A stretch of 64,000 nucleotides of DNA from NCBI GenBank assembly GCA_028583605.1, contig CM053331.1:6544508-6608507 (forward strand). The letters run 5' to 3'. The translations under genes were made by a program, and so were the position numbers. This DNA comes from Dastarcus helophoroides (lineage: Eukaryota > Arthropoda > Insecta > Coleoptera > Bothrideridae). Below the pieces are notes generated by a model. The model worked only from the letters and a program-made list of their open reading frames with translations. It was not told the origin of the DNA and ran no database searches. Shown one piece after another: positions 34,741-44,599 of the stretch; positions within the stretch are counted from its first letter, which is position 1, and every line of letters begins with the position of its first letter.

Positions 34741-37300
34741 GTGTTTATTAAATTTCGACTTTTTTCTCGAAATGTCGAATTTTTTTCTCGATATTTCGGC
34801 TTTTTTTTCTCGAAATTTCGACTTTCTTCTCGAAATATTGCGAAACTTCTACTTTTTTCTCAAAATTTTGACGTTTTTGTCACATTTCAACTTTTTTCTC
34901 GAAATTTCGACCTTAATCTGAAAAGTTCGACTTTTTTCTCGAAATTTCGTTTTTTTTCCTCGCAATTTTCGACTTTTTCCCCTAATTTCGACTTTCTTCT
35001 GGAAATTTTGACCTTAACATCGAAAACTCGACATTTTTCTCAAAATTTCAAATTTAAACTCAAAATTTCGACCTTTTTCTCGAAATTTTGACTTTTTGCA
35101 GATTGCGACTTTTTTTCTCGAAATTTCGACTTTTTTTTCGGAATTTCGACTTTTTTCTCAAATATCGATTTTTTTCTTAAAATTTCAACCTTAAACTGAA
35201 AAGTTCGACTTTTTTCTTGAAATTTCGTTTTTATTTTCTAATTTTCGATTTTTTTCTCAAAATTTTGACCTTAATATCGAAATTTTGACATTTTTCTCGA
35301 AAGTTTGACTTTTTTCTCAAATTTCGATTTTTTTTTTCTCGAAATTTCGATTTTTTTTAATCAAAATTTCGACTTTTTTCTCAAAATCCGACTTTTATCT
35401 TGAAATTTCGGTCTTAATCGCGGAATTTCGATTAAAAACTTTAGATTTCGACTTTTTTGTCAAATTTCGACTTTTTTTTTCTGGAAATTTCGATTTTTTA
35501 ACGAACTTTCGACTTTTTTTCTCAAATTTCGACTTTCTTCTCGAAATATTACGAAACTTCGAATTTTTTCTCGAAGTGTTGACGTTTTTTCTCAAATTTT
35601 GACTTTTTCCTTGAAATTTCGACCTGAATCCGAAAGGTTGGACTTTTTTTCTTTTCGTTTTTTTCTTAATTTTCGACTTTTCTTCTAAATTTCGAGTTTT
35701 TTTTCAAAATTGTGACCTTAACATCGAAATTTTGACATTTTTCTCGAAATTTCGAATTTAAACTCAAAATTTCGAATTATTTTTCTCGAAATTGCGACTT
35801 TTTTTCGCAGATTTCGACTTTTTCTTTCGAAATTTCGCTTTTTTTTTTCGAAATTTTGACTTTTTTCTTGAAAATTCGACCTGAATCCTGAAAGTTGGAC
35901 CTTTTTTTCGAAATTTCGTTTTTTTCCTCAATTTTCGACTTTTTTTCTCAAATATCTTTTTTTTTCTCAAAATTTTGACCTTAATATCGAAATCTTGACA
36001 TTTTTCTTAAAATTTCGACTTTTTTCTCATATTTTGATTTTTTACTCGAAATTTCGACTTTTTTCTTGAAATTTCGATCTTAACCACGGAATATCGATTA
36101 AAAACTCGAAATTTCAACTTTTTTTTCGAAATGTTGATGTTTTTCTGAAATTTCGACTTTTTCTCGAAATTTTGACCTGAATTCGAAAAGTTGGACTTTT
36201 TTCTCGAAATGTCGTTTTTGTTTCTTAATTTTCGTCTTTTTTTCCAAATTTCGACTTTTTTCTCGAAATTTTGACCTTAATATCGAAATTTCGACATTTT
36301 TCTCGAAATTTTGAATTTAAACTCAAAATTTCGATTTTATTTCTCGAAATTTCGACTTTTCTCGCAAATTTCGACATTTTTTCTCGAAATTTCGACATTT
36401 TCTCAAAATTTCGACTTTTTTCTCAAATTTCAATTTTTTTCTCGAAATTTCGACCTTAATCTAAAAAGTTCGTTTTTTTCTTGAAATTCCGTTTTTTTTT
36501 GTCAGTTTTCGACTTTTTTCTCAAATATCGAATTTTTTCTCAAAATTTTGACCTTAATATCGAAATTTTGACATTTTTCTCGAAATTTCAACTTTTTCAT
36601 CAGCTTTTGATTTTTTTTTCACGAAATTTCGACTTTTTTTCTCAAATTTCGACTTTTTTCTTGAAATTTCGATCTTAATCATGAACTTTTGATTAAAAAC
36701 TCAAAATTTCGACTTTTTTATAGAAATTTTGACCTTAATATCGAAATTTCGACATTTTTCTCGAAATTTCGAATTTCAACTCAAAATTTCAACTTTCTTT
36801 CTTAAAAATTCGACTTTTTTCGCAAATCTCGAAATTTTTTCTCGAAATTTCGGCTTTTTTGTCGAAGTTTTGCCTTTTTTCTTAAATTTCGACTTTTTTT
36901 CGAAATTTCGACTTTTTTCTCGAAATTCTGACTTTTTTCCAGAAATTTCGACCTTTTTCTCAAATTTTGACTTTCTTTTCGAAATATTTCGAAATTTTGA
37001 CTTTTTGAGATTTTTCTCAAATTTCGAATTTTTTCTCGAAATTTCGGTTTTTTTTCCTCAATTTGCAACTTTTTTCTCAAATATTGACTTTTTTCTCGAA
37101 ATTTTGACCTTAATATCGAAATTTTGATAGTTTTCTCGAAATTTCGACTTTTTTCTCTAAATTTCGACTTTTTTCCCTAAATTTCGACTTCTTTCGCAAA
37201 TTCCGACTTTTTTCTCGAAATTTTGGTCTTAATCACGGAATTTAGATTTGAAACTTGAAATTTCGACTTTAATCTCGAAATTTCGAGCAAAAAGACGAGA
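34741..37300 (-). repeat. Degenerate TCGAAATTT satellite array, minus orientation
   Basis: The same 20-22-bp unit as 29100-32450, but reverse complemented (TTTTTTCTCGAAATTTCGAC). Marker words of the left array recur inverted, such as GACTTTCTTCTCGAAATATT near 34820, 35540 and 36970. With the left array it forms an imperfect inverted pair several kilobases long around 32.45-34.74 kb. Confidence 0.8.
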
Positions 37301-37949
37301 TTTTGGTAATTAAAAATAGCAATTATTGGACGCACCCTACTATCAACTGTCAAGATTGTTGGGAAGGGTAAGTGGTGGGACGCAACTGTCATCTGTCTAA
37401 TTTAACCATAGAGTATAAAAAATTTTCGAAATTTTGAGAAAAAATTCGATATCAAAGTCAAAATTTCGAGTTTAAAGTCGAAATTCCGAGATATAAACGG
37501 AAATTTCGACTTTAATCTCGAAATTTTAATAAAAAAAATTTTTTTTGAGAAGAAAGTAGAATTTTCGAGAAAAAAGTCGAATTTTCGAGTATAAACTCGA
37601 AATTTTGAGTTTAAATCTGAAATTTTAAGATTAAAGTCGAAATTTCGAGAAAAAATCGAATTTCGAAAAAAATCGAAATTTCGAGAAAAGAGTCGAAATT
37701 TCTATAAATAATTTTTTTAAATCAATGTCCTAGCCTCGAGGGCTTTGATAAAATGTCGACTTTGGACTCAAAATTTCGACTTTTTTCCCTAAAATTCTAT
37801 TTTAATCTTGAAATTTCATAAAAAATGCGAAATTTTCAATATAAAAAACTAGACGTTTACAAACACGTCGACATTTTCTAAAAAGTCGTTTAAAAAATCG
37901 AAAATTTGGAAACAGCCAAATTTATGTATACATGTTTGATCTTACTTTT
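37301..37949. other. AT-rich DNA, array edge
   Basis: The orientation of the TCGAAATTT words flips again near 37430. A short unique patch lies at 37315-37400 (GACGCACCCTACTATCAACT). No gene seen. Confidence 0.45.
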
Positions 37950-38445
37950 TACTTTTTTTTAACAATTTAAACTGGTAGACGCGCAACTTTAAATGATTCC
38001 AATTTTGGCTCTATTTCGAGATTTATTACTCATGTCTCGAGGTTTCATTTAAAAAACTGACTAAACATTTGAATTTTTTTAGATAGTTTGCTTTTTTTTT
38101 ATTAAATGTCGAATTTTTCCGAAATTTCAAAGAGTCTTTTTTGTATAAAAATTGTATATTTTTTTTAATTTGTGATTTTTATTTTAACTCGAAAGTGAAT
38201 TTTAATGCAGTTTTACTTTTTTTAAAAACAATTTAAACTGATAGACGCGGCTTTATTTCAAGATTTATTACTCATGTCTCGAGGTTTCATCTAAAAAACT
38301 GGCTAAAAATTTGGATTTTTTTTAACAGTTTTTTTTTACTAAGTGTCGAATTTTTTCGAAGGGAGTCTTGTTTTTATAAAAATTGTATATTTTTTTTAAT
38401 TTGTGACTTTTATTTTAACTCGAAAATGAATTTTAATGCAGTGAT
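37950..38445. repeat. Tandem duplication, unit ~240 bp
   Basis: Two adjacent copies share AACAATTTAAACTG, ATTTATTACTCATGTCTCGA, AAAATTGTATATTTTTTTTA and ATTTTAATGCAGT. The boundary is near 38208. The copies differ by small indels. Confidence 0.7.
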
Positions 38446-38988
38446 TTGAAAATTTTAATAATTTGACAGAATTCAATCACATTTACAGTCAAAATGTCTC
38501 CTTTAAAGTTGTCCTTCTCTAAAGCGAACCTTAGAATACGCTTATATAAAATAATATTAGAAAGTAACTCATTAAAAAATAATAATATTAACTGTTTTGA
38601 ATCATATCCAAAGAGTTGCATAGGCAACCCAAGAAACGAATTGATTTGTATTCAGTTGCGGTTGACTGTTTGGTTTAAACCAGTTCGATTACTTTCCATC
38701 AAGATTTTTGAGTTTTGGACATTGTTTAGGATGTTAAAGCATATGGGCACACATGCTTTCTGCATGGGACATTCCATTATTCATCGACAAAATAAATCAG
38801 TTGGAACTTTAAGGATCCGTAAAGTATCCACGAGTAAAGCTAATTTTGAGAGATTTTCGTCGAATTTTTTGCCACATTTGACCGAAATAGAAGAATTTTT
38901 ATTAAGCTGAAGTCAGACCATGACAGCAGTTGCTATGAAAAATACTGTTATATAATAGTCACACGTAATAGTTCAGATGAGTTAATAT
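38446..38988 (+). other. Unplaced sequence with a 138-codon open frame
   Basis: The plus strand is open from 38494 to 38910. The translation (MSPLKLSFSKANLRIRLYKI at the start, FLPHLTEIEEFLLS at the end) has no domain I recognise. Base composition is more mixed than in the arrays. It could be a transposon remnant or chance; splice-like boundaries are not obvious. Confidence 0.25.
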
Positions 38989-39389
38989 TGTTGCGCATTA
39001 TCGGTTCGAAAGATTAATACTTAGTGAATTGTAACCACTTTATTTCAAAACTGAACCGGGAACACCACAATTATAATTAACTTATTCATTGACTTCTAAC
39101 TAACCCACTAACTAACTGACCGAGGGGAAGTCAAACGAACCCCCTATATATATCCTCTTTCGGTTTCTAGAAGAGTCCAGCTGATAAGATAACTAACTTA
39201 TTCATTGACTTCTAACTAACTCACCAACTACTCTGAGGGAAAAGCGACCGCCTTATATAGGTCTCGGGTTCTAGAAGAATCCAGCAGATAAGGCTTATTG
39301 TTTGCCCAAATTTCTCAAGCGCTTATCTGTCGTTTAATTTATTATCGCGGCCGCTTCTCCTTATCAAATTTTCTAGAAAATTCCCAACA
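38989..39389 (-). mobile_element. Solo LTR, copy 2, with duplicated core promoter
   Basis: It begins TGTTGCGCATTATCGG and ends AATTCCCAACA. A block of about 113 bp carrying the TATA region is present twice: ACTTATTCATTGACTTCTAA occurs at about 39079 and 39192, each followed by a TATA-containing segment (CTATATATAT near 39145; TTATATAGG near 39256). Copies 1 and 3 have the block once. No target duplication was seen. Confidence 0.65.
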
Positions 39390-39663
39390 CAACTTTATAA
39401 TTATATTTGGTTACACTATTATAAGAGCGACTTTCACAGCAGCTACTTTTATCTGACTCTGGCTTTAGGTAACGTTTTTTGATTTTTGAAACAACTCCAA
39501 GCATTTATATTTTTGAATAACTTTTTACAAAAAAAAAGAATTTCTTTTATACATTGACCAAGACCATAATTCATATATTTCATTTCCGAAAGCTGCTTTA
39601 TGGCCATTTCTGGTTTTTGATTCTTGTTGTTTATTAGATAAACAAAGATCAAACATATCCTAC
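39390..39663 (-). other. Intron or flank, nothing recognised
   Basis: The sequence 3' of the last exon found. A donor at 39663-39662 (AAG|GTAGGA) shows the gene continues further left, but no exon completing the last Ig domain was found to its left in this window. Confidence 0.4.
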
Positions 39664-39796
39664 CTTCAAGAAGTCTCGGAGCCACATAACTTCGGGTTTA
39701 GGGTCACCTACAACTTCACAGACTATAATCACAGTATCTCCTTCAATTGCTTCAGTGGATAACGGCTTCTTTAAGAACTTGGGCTCCTTGGAATAA
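39664..39796 (-). CDS. Muscle Ig/FN3 protein, exon 8 (start of an Ig domain)
   Basis: The acceptor TTTTCCAG precedes 39796 and the donor AAG|GTAGGA follows 39664. It reads SKEPKFLKKPLSTEAIEG, then VIIVCEVVGDPKPEVMWLRD. These are the A-to-C strands of an I-set Ig domain, with the first Cys and the core Trp. The second Cys (DxGxYxC) must lie in the next exon, outside what I can identify. The codon split with exon 7 (AT|T) keeps the frame. Confidence 0.85.
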
Positions 39797-39858
39797 CTGG
39801 AAAATATTAGTTTAATGCCTCAATTCGACTTCAAGGGAATTTGATCGCAAAAACTTAC

Positions 39859-40082
39859 ATAGTGGGAGCAACTGACAGAATCTCATTTTCGGGTGTTTCA
39901 GCCATTGGTGTCGTTCTATCCAGAACGGTAACGGTGGAGCTGCACTCTTCCCTTCCAATTTCGTTGGTAGCAACGCACGTGTACACACCAGCTTCACGCT
40001 TGGAAATGCAAGCCACAGCTAATTCCGCCATACCATCGTGTGACAACACCATTACGTACCTTCTGGAAGGTCTGAGACGCAC
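39859..40082 (-). CDS. Muscle Ig/FN3 protein, exon 7 (second half of an Ig domain)
   Basis: The acceptor TTTTTCCAG precedes 40082 and the donor AT|GTAAGT follows 39859. It reads VMVLSHDGMAELAVACISKR then EAGVYTCVATNEIGREECSS, the E-F-G strands of an Ig domain with the second Cys. A Pro/Glu linker follows (TTPMAETPENE). The intron to exon 8 is 62 bp. The exon joins exon 6 in phase 0 to complete the domain. Confidence 0.9.
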
Positions 40083-40144
40083 CTGGAAAAAGCAGTTTGA
40101 TCACAACCGTATTTACCTTACCTAGGAGAAATTCAAGCACTTAC

Positions 40145-40428
40145 ACCATCTCTATACCATGTAACGTCAACAGTTGGAAACGCTTTCACTTTAGCCACCA
40201 GACGCAGCTCGTTGCCCTCCTGGATTTCAGCGGTTGACGGCTGCAAATTACACTCGAATTCAGGGTGGACGTACTCCTTCAAACCTTTGTCGACAGTCAG
40301 GCTGCATCGGCAGGAAACCGAGCCGTAATCATTCTTGGCATTCGCCGTGTACACGCCGGCGTCATCGGCGTTCGTCTTCCAAATTTCCAAGGTGTGAAAG
40401 TTATCTTCGGACCAAAAGTTGTGACGAG
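40145..40428 (-). CDS. Muscle Ig/FN3 protein, exon 6 (end of one Ig, start of next)
   Basis: The acceptor GCGTTTCAG precedes 40428 and the donor GGT|GTAAGTG follows 40145. The first part (FHTLEIWKTN, DDAGVYTANAKNDYGS) closes the Ig begun in exon 5. Tyr-Thr-Ala stands where the second Cys would be, so this domain lacks its disulfide. After a short linker the next Ig begins (PEFECNLQPSTAEIQEGNEL, VDVTWYRDG), again without the usual first Cys (LRLVAKV). The introns on both sides are 53 and 62 bp. Confidence 0.9.
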
Positions 40429-40481
40429 CTGAAACGCTTCTGTGATGAAGACAGATGGAAGCATTCCAAAGGGTAACTTAC

Positions 40482-40651
40482 AACTTTCGAAGATGGTTTG
40501 ACCGTTTTTCATCCAGGTTACGACGGGGGTTGGATAACCAGTGATTTGGCAGGTTAATCGGACGGGGTACGTTATTTGTATTCTTCGATCTTTCAGGCGC
40601 ATGGTAAATTGTGGAGGAGTATTTTTCTTTGGTTCAAGATCTCCCGACAAT
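40482..40651 (-). CDS. Muscle Ig/FN3 protein, exon 5 (first half of an Ig domain)
   Basis: The acceptor TTTTGGTAG precedes 40651 and the donor AGTT|GTAAGTT follows 40482. It reads PPQFTMRLKDRRIQITYPVR, LTCQITGYPTP and VTWMKNGQ, the first strands of an I-set Ig with Cys and Trp. It is separated from exon 4 by a 50-bp intron. Phase 2/1 joins on either side keep the frame. Confidence 0.9.
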
Positions 40652-40701
40652 CTACCAAAAGTGGAATTAGGGACTCATAATTTTGACATTACAATACTTA
40701 C

Positions 40702-40952
40702 AATTGAAATTCTTTATCAGCAGCTAGTACTTTGGGGTCATCAACCACAGACACTCTTGCAAAAGTTGATACTCTTCCTTTGTTATTAGCTGCCTCACAA
40801 ACGTATCGACCTGCATCTGCTTCCGTAATATTGGAAAGTGAAAACGTACAAACACCATCATGGTATTCTATGTGAATTCGGGAATCGTTATCGCTGTATA
40901 TCTCGTTGGTGTCTTTGTACCATTGAATTGTGGGTGTGGGATCTTCGCGAAC
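40702..40952 (-). CDS. Muscle Ig/FN3 protein, exon 4 (body of an Ig domain)
   Basis: The acceptor CTCTGTTGAAG precedes 40952 and the donor CAATT|GTAAGT follows 40702. It reads VREDPTPTIQWYKDTNEIY and DAGRYVCEAANNKGRVSTFA, completing the Ig that begins at the end of the FN3 exon. A linker follows (DDPKVLAADKEF). The upstream intron (783 bp) holds a LINE 3' fragment on the opposite strand. Confidence 0.92.
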
Positions 40953-41735
40953 CTTCAACAGAGAAAACTGTTACTTGTTGTGAACGGTTTCCCCCTTTTT
41001 TGTTATCACTGCAGTCTCTAAACTAGTCGAATGAATTGGGAATTTAAGTTTAGGTTCGAAGTTTTGAGTAAAAAGCAGAATTTTAAAAATGGGCATTCTC
41101 AACATTTCAAAATTTGAACTCTCGAATTCTGAAACTGGGATCTTGGACTTTTTTTCGAAGTTTCGAATTTTAAGTCAAATTTAGTACCTAAAATTCGAAT
41201 GTTCGGAAAAAAGTTCAATATCCTAACATCTCCAGACAACATTTTCAAATTAGCGACAATATTTTGTTTCTCTTCTAAAAGTACTATCATGGATGATGCT
41301 CGCAAGAAATAATAGGATTGATCCCTCCAAGAGCAAGTTTCTTGGGGCTTGCAAGACAGTCGGAGACAGCAAATTTCTGTGCAGTCCAGCTTGACATAGT
41401 GAGGACTTCTATCTACGGAGATTTTTTTTTCTATATAACTTCCAAGTTATGGAGCTTGTTACCTAAAGGATTTTTTTCCAAAAATTACAACCTATCCTTG
41501 TTTAAGAAGACGGTTCATCGCCATCTGTCCTTATTTTCACATCCTACTCGCAGTGCTTTAAAGACATAATGGGTTTACCCTTTGCGAAGGGATTAAACTT
41601 AAAAAAAAATAAATCCAAAAGAGCCAGAATATGCTTTAGGGCTGAACTCCAAATCTTTATAGTAACATTGGGAGTTTCTCTTATTAATTTTGAGATTAAG
41701 CCCGCAATTTTCTGTTGAATTTCTTGGACACTTAC
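40953..41735 (-). other. Intron 3 of the muscle gene
   Basis: Bounded by ACG|GTAAGTG (41736/41735) and GAAG|G (40953/40952). About 300 bp is A/T background and about 290 bp is a LINE remnant. Confidence 0.8.
41320..41613 (+). mobile_element. 3' end of a non-LTR retrotransposon
   Basis: The plus strand reads SKLWSLLPKGFFSKNYNLSL then FKKTVHRHL and a stop at about 41567. This matches the C-terminus of insect non-LTR reverse transcriptases (a pattern like LWNSLP..VFP..YdL..FK..V..hL). The tail GGATTAAACTTAAAAAAAAA and AAATAAAT follows. Only the last 80 codons remain. It lies antisense within a muscle-gene intron. Confidence 0.6.
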
Positions 41736-42115
41736 CGTACATTCAAGACGAATATCTGAGCCTAACAACGCTTTGATTTGGCCAGGTAGTATATTTACGA
41801 ATTCGGGCAAATCCACGATTTTTCCAATAGTAACAGTCTCGCTGCCTTGAACACTCTCCCCCCATCCGTATCTGTTTCTCGGCGTGATCCGGAACTGATA
41901 TTCGCCTCCTGGTTTCAAATTGAAAGCGTCGAAGGTGTTCAAAGGAGACATACCGAGTTCAATCCATCTGGCGTCGCCACCACGAAGCCAGGCGTCCACT
42001 TTGTACGCCAAAACGGGCGCGGCGCCGCGCTCTTCTGGTTTACCCCATGATAGAGATACCCAATTTCTGCCTGTGTCGACCACTACTGGTTCGCTGGATA
42101 TTGGTCCTGGCACAT
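41736..42115 (-). CDS. Muscle Ig/FN3 protein, exon 3 (FN3 domain and start of an Ig)
   Basis: The acceptor ATATCTTACAG precedes 42115 and the donor ACG|GTAAGTG follows 41736. The first ~95 residues form a fibronectin type III domain: VPGPISSEPVVVDTG, WVSLSWGKPE, VLAYKVDAW, FDAFNLKPGGEYQFRITPRN, RYGWGES. The remainder starts an Ig (LPEFVNILPGQIKALLGSDI, RLECT). The FN3 core residues (Pro, Trp, Leu of the F strand, Tyr, R-V/I-x-A/P-x-N) are present. Its first two bases complete a codon opened in exon 2, 15.1 kb upstream, giving a clean Lys-Asp junction. A single FN3 among Ig domains is seen near the kinase end of Stretchin-Mlck/UNC-89-type proteins. That the gene continues to a kinase is inference. 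Confidence 0.92.
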
Positions 42116-42299
42116 CTGTAAGATATATCAGACTTACAGTACTCATTTGTTATGGGGTACAGGGTATCCCCTGATTTGAATACTGGGGCGCCGGGGGACT
42201 AAAATCCAGAGAATATTTTAAATTCATCGACAATGCTTCTTCAAATCATTGCACAACTAGTGATGGGTTTCTTAAAACGCGATTTAAAACTCGAAAGTT

Positions 42300-42636
42300 T
42301 TTTCTTAAAATGTTCATTTTCAACTTAAATATTAGTTTTAAAGGTCTTTCATCTCAAAATTTCGATTCTAATGCACATAACGATATGCTTGAATATTCAT
42401 TAGATTCGAAGTTTGACATACAGGACATATATAAATTCACAAGAGACAAAAGAAAATACTGGAACCTACATATCGAAAGAATGGATGAAAATAGAATGGT
42501 CAAACAAGCGAAGATATTGAAACCAACAGGAAAAAGAACACAAGGAAGACCGATGAAAAAATAGAAAGAATGCTGGAAATCGGAAGAGCAAAAGGTTTGA
42601 AAACCAGAACAGGTTGAGAAATCTACTTCAGATAAT
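42300..42636 (+). pseudogene. LINE reverse transcriptase C-terminus (fragment)
   Basis: The plus strand reads TRDKRKYWNLHIERMDENRM, VKQAKILKPTGKRTQGRP, then a TAG where Trp is expected and KECWKSEEQK. This is the well-known C-terminal RRxW..H..RM.x.R..K..../GKR..GRP.K.W signature of insect endonuclease-reverse transcriptases. The frame then runs into the GAA-rich tail. Only the last ~80 codons are present. Confidence 0.7.
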
Positions 42637-43350
42637 GAAGAAGAAGAAGAAGGAGAAGAAGGGGAAGAAGAAGGAGAAGAAGAAAAAACCGGAAAAGAAG
42701 GAGAAGAAGAAGGAGAAGAAGGAGGAGAAGGACAAGAAGGAGAAGAAGGAGAAGAAGGAGAAGAAGGAGAAGAAGGAGAAGAAGGAGAAGAAGGAGAAAA
42801 AGGAGAAAAAGGAGAAGAAGAAAGAGAAGAATGAGAAGAAGGAGAAGAAGGGGAAGAAGAAGGAGAAGAAGGAGAAACAGGAAAAGAAGGAGAAGAAGAA
42901 GAAGGAGAAGGAGAAGGAGAAGAAGGAGAAGAAGGAGAAGAAGAAAGAGAAGAATGAGAAGAAAGGGAAGAAGAAGGAGAAGAAGAAGAAGGAGAAGAAG
43001 GAGAAGAAGAAGGAGAAGAAGGAGAAGAAGCAGAAGACGGAGAAAAAGAAGGAGAAGAAGAAGAAAAAGAAGGAGAAGAAGGAGAAAAAAGAGAAGAAGA
43101 AGGACAAGAAGAAGAAGAAGGAGAAGAAGAAGGAGGAGGAGAAGGAGAAGAAGAAGAAAAAAAGAAGGATAAGAACGAGAAGAAGAAGAAGAAGAAGGAG
43201 AAGAAGGAGAAGAAGAAGAAGGAGAAGAAGAAGAAGGAGAAGAAGTAGAAGAAGGGGCAGAAGAAGAAGAAGGGGAAGAAAGAGAAGAAGGAGAAGAAGG
43301 AGAAAAAGAAATAGAAGAAGTAGAAAAAAAAGAAGAAGAAAAAGAAGAAG
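42637..43350. repeat. ~710-bp polypurine (GAA/GGAGAA) tract
   Basis: It is almost pure purine on the plus strand: GAAGGAGAA, GAAGAAGAA and GAAAAAGAA words with only scattered C or T. It directly follows the LINE C-terminal fragment, so it probably grew from the element's 3' microsatellite tail. Open frames on all strands (Lys/Glu-, Arg- or Phe/Ser/Leu-rich) are artefacts of the repeat. Such mirror-like purine tracts can form triplex DNA; that is inference. Confidence 0.85.
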
Positions 43351-43393
43351 TTTGAAAGTCAAAGACCGGTTTCGATCTTTGATTTTCAAACTT
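43348..43393. repeat. Hairpin at the end of the purine tract
   Basis: AAGTTTGAAAGTCAAAGACC is followed six bases later by its near-complement ending in TTTTCAAACTT. The arms are 20 bp with two mismatches. Confidence 0.6.
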
Positions 43394-44599
43394 CGAATCT
43401 AATAAATGTTCAAGCTTTTGGTCTGTGCATTAAAATTCTTGTCTTCTGAGACCTTCCTATAGAGCAACCACTTCGCAAGATGTTTGTGTTTCAACTGTCC
43501 AGCTATCTATTATACACGCCTAGAGGGCTACGTTCTAATTTGTTTAGAAGTTTCTATTTCACCTTGAAATTCGATTTTTTCTCGAAATGTATATTTTAAA
43601 CCCAAGTGTTCTCAAAAATCTTTCATCTCAACATGTCGAGTTTAAGTAAAACTTTAGTTTTCTTTTCGAAATCTTAGCTGTCAGCTTGAAATCAGAGTAG
43701 TAAAGTGGTTTATTATTTTTTCTCCCGAAATGATCACTCTGAACTCCAATAATCTCGAAATTTTCATCTCGAAATTTCAAATTTAATTTAATACTTTACT
43801 TTTTGCTATATATTTCGACATTCAATTTGAAATTAGTACTTTCAAATCGTTTAATTGTTGGTTTTTTTTTCGAAATACCTTTCAGCTTAAACTGACGGCT
43901 TTGAAGTCGTTAAACTTTTTCTTAAATATTCATTTTGAACCTCAATGTTCTCTAAGGTTTATTAATTTTATTTAACATTTCTTCGGCCCAATTTGGAAAT
44001 ATTTAAATTTTTATTGTTCTCAAAAGTTTTCAGTTTCAAAACTTGGAAACTTCGAATTTACATGAAACTTTCGACTTCTTATCAAAATATTCGAACTTCA
44101 TCTGGAAATTAGAATTTGATGTCGTCTAATTTTTTAATATCGTCTTTAATCTCGAAATTTCAGTTTCAGTTTTTTATTTTGAAATTTCGACTTTAATTTC
44201 AAGTTTATAAATTTCTTAAACGCGAAAGTTTGACGTAAATTCGAAATTTCAGCAAAAATCCTCTTTAGAAATTCTGCAGTTTTTAATACTATATTTCTAT
44301 TAAAAACCTGAAATTTCGAAAAACATATTGCTTAGAAATTTCGAATTTGCACCAGAAATTTAAACTTTTATCTGAAAATTTTAATTTTTTTTCGGAATTT
44401 CAAGTTCGATTTCGATAGTAAAGTTTTAAAATCTTGAGAAAATTCGTTATTTCTAAAAAAATATTTCCTTATAATTAAAGTCGAACACTTTTACTATGTT
44501 ATTAAAATTTCGAAAATTTATTTTCATCTCGGAATTTGCTATTTTCTCATGGAGATTTCATTTTAAAATTAAAAAAAGACTTTTGATAAATTTTGGAAT
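43394..44599 (-). other. Intronic AT-rich DNA
   Basis: Mostly A/T background. 43430-43560 is more complex but has no feature I can name. 43988-44016 is half of the hairpin arm found at 10717-10861. Confidence 0.45.

Noticed and set aside
29100..37300. Many 60-130-residue Lys/Arg/Phe/Ser-rich open frames
   Set aside because: Translations of the TCGAAATTT satellite on both strands; composition follows the repeat and no frame shows a domain.
39390..39663. A further muscle-gene exon just left of 39664
   Set aside because: A donor site ends the exon at 39664 and the following sequence lacks an Ig F-strand motif (DxGxYxC) in any minus frame.
42614..43402. 262-residue Lys/Glu-rich and 253-residue Phe/Leu-rich open frames
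   Set aside because: Both are translations of the GAA/GGAGAA tract; frames stay open because purine repeats lack stop codons. No domain, start context or splice evidence.
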